A stretch of 32,760 bases of DNA from Thermoplasmata archaeon. Lineage in GTDB: Archaea; Thermoplasmatota; E2; DHVEG-1. Positions 32,245 through 32,760 of the stretch are shown in pieces (positions within the stretch are counted from its first letter, which is position 1; every line of letters starts with the position of its first letter). The position numbers and the translations under genes are program-made. The notes under the pieces are model-generated. The model had not been told where the DNA came from, did no database searches, and saw only the letters and a list, made by a program, of their open reading frames with translations. Where the stretch lies: assembly GCA_003942085.1 (NCBI GenBank), contig DQIQ01000015.1, positions 1-32,760 on the forward strand, read 5' to 3'.

Positions 32245-32760
32245 ATGACCATGAACAGTAGAAAAATGAATAATAATTCCTTAATGCGAGTGAGTACAGT
32301 CTTATTTCTAGCATTTGCACTCATAGCATCAGCATGTATTTTTCCCTTGGGAATACAAACAGGTGCAACAACAATAGGCAGTAAGAATCCCAATGAGCCA
32401 AACAATCCTATACCAGCAAATGGGACGACGAATGTCCCTATTTCGACGAATTTGACCTGGGTTGGAAATCCTGAGGGGGATAACGTTACCTATGATGTAT
32501 ATTTCGGGTTTAACAGCACTCCACTAAAAGTAGCATCGAATCAGTCGAAAACCATCTACAAGCCTGCGACTATGAATTATTCAATCAAATACTACTGGAG
32601 AATTATCGCTTGGGACAATCATAGCAACTCGACAGCAGGACAACTTTGGTCATTTACTACTATCATAACCAATAGTCCACCGGTTTTCGGTACCCCATCG
32701 CCAACGAATGGTTCAACAGGACAACTCTTAGATTTCATCTGGAGCATTCCGATTAATGAT
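32245..32760 (+). CDS. Secreted FnIII-like surface protein, partial
   Basis: The frame from the ATG at 32245 is open to the last base (172 codons visible). It has GGAGG 7 bases before the ATG. The N-terminus is a signal peptide (about residues 13-38, VLFLAFALIASACIFPLGI), then a Pro/Asn-rich linker and beta-sandwich repeats: VTYDVYFGFNSTPLK, YYWRIIAWDNHSNSTAGQLWSF and then NSPPVFGTPSPTNGSTGQ, beginning the next repeat. This pattern (NP/GD...YDVYFG ... YYWRI.A.D) is the FnIII-like repeat of large archaeal surface proteins. Several N-glycosylation sequons are present. Probably a long extracellular adhesin or binding protein; the rest lies outside the window. Confidence 0.75.
   Translation, partial: MTMNSRKMNNNSLMRVSTVLFLAFALIASACIFPLGIQTGATTIGSKNPNEPNNPIPANGTTNVPISTNLTWVGNPEGDNVTYDVYFGFNSTPLKVASNQSKTIYKPATMNYSIKYYWRIIAWDNHSNSTAGQLWSFTTIITNSPPVFGTPSPTNGSTGQLLDFIWSIPIND

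Overview
The window is archaeal, most likely from a Thermoplasmatota-type euryarchaeon (my guess is a sediment lineage such as Marine Benthic Group D; the family signals do not fix this). The evidence is a tRNA-Thr with a U discriminator and no encoded CCA, an archaellin, a methanopterin-pathway GTP cyclohydrolase (MptA), a wyosine-pathway methyltransferase (Taw3), a Sarcinarray-like protein otherwise remembered from Methanosarcinales, TATA boxes about 25 bases before many starts, and several large secreted proteases and Ig/FnIII-like surface proteins. I see no insertion sequence, CRISPR array, rRNA, integrase or phage gene.

Bases 1-3960 form one minus-strand arsenic-type operon read from 3911 leftwards: arsR, an ACR3 arsenite exporter, an ArsP-like permease, a small thioredoxin, a DGC zinc-binding protein, a thioredoxin-fold lipoprotein and a secreted TlpA-like protein cut by the window edge. 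Then come tRNA-Thr, an orphan archaellin without a normal start codon, mptA, and an isocitrate/isopropylmalate dehydrogenase (plus). Bases 7163-12400 hold small secreted and lysine-rich ORFs, taw3 overlapping a lysine/saccharopine dehydrogenase-like gene, a divergent phenylacetate-CoA ligase-like gene, and an MFS transporter. A large C25 (gingipain-like) secreted protease follows.

Bases 15071-15651 are a long non-coding stretch with two candidate structured RNAs: a GC-rich island, and a nested-stem RNA with its own TATA-like box and hairpin/T-run terminator. Immediately downstream, 15652-20873 is a tight four-gene operon: a type IV pilin-like protein, two larger proteins with pilin-like N-termini, and a Sarcinarray-like anchored surface protein. 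I consider this the most interesting candidate system: a surface structure without its own assembly ATPase in view.

The right third is mostly minus strand: a GNAT acetyltransferase, a B12-binding-type radical SAM enzyme, a six-helix membrane protein, a C10 (streptopain-like) secreted protease with two tandem Ig-like repeats and an amphipathic C-terminal tag, an SF1 helicase with a C-terminal nuclease-like domain, an ABC-F ATPase and an ArsB/NhaD-type transporter. The last 516 bases start a secreted FnIII-like surface protein on the plus strand that runs off the window. Taken together, the secreted C25 and C10 proteases, an aryl-CoA ligase, an amino-acid dehydrogenase and an MFS carrier fit a protein-degrading, amino-acid-fermenting archaeon; that lifestyle is inference.
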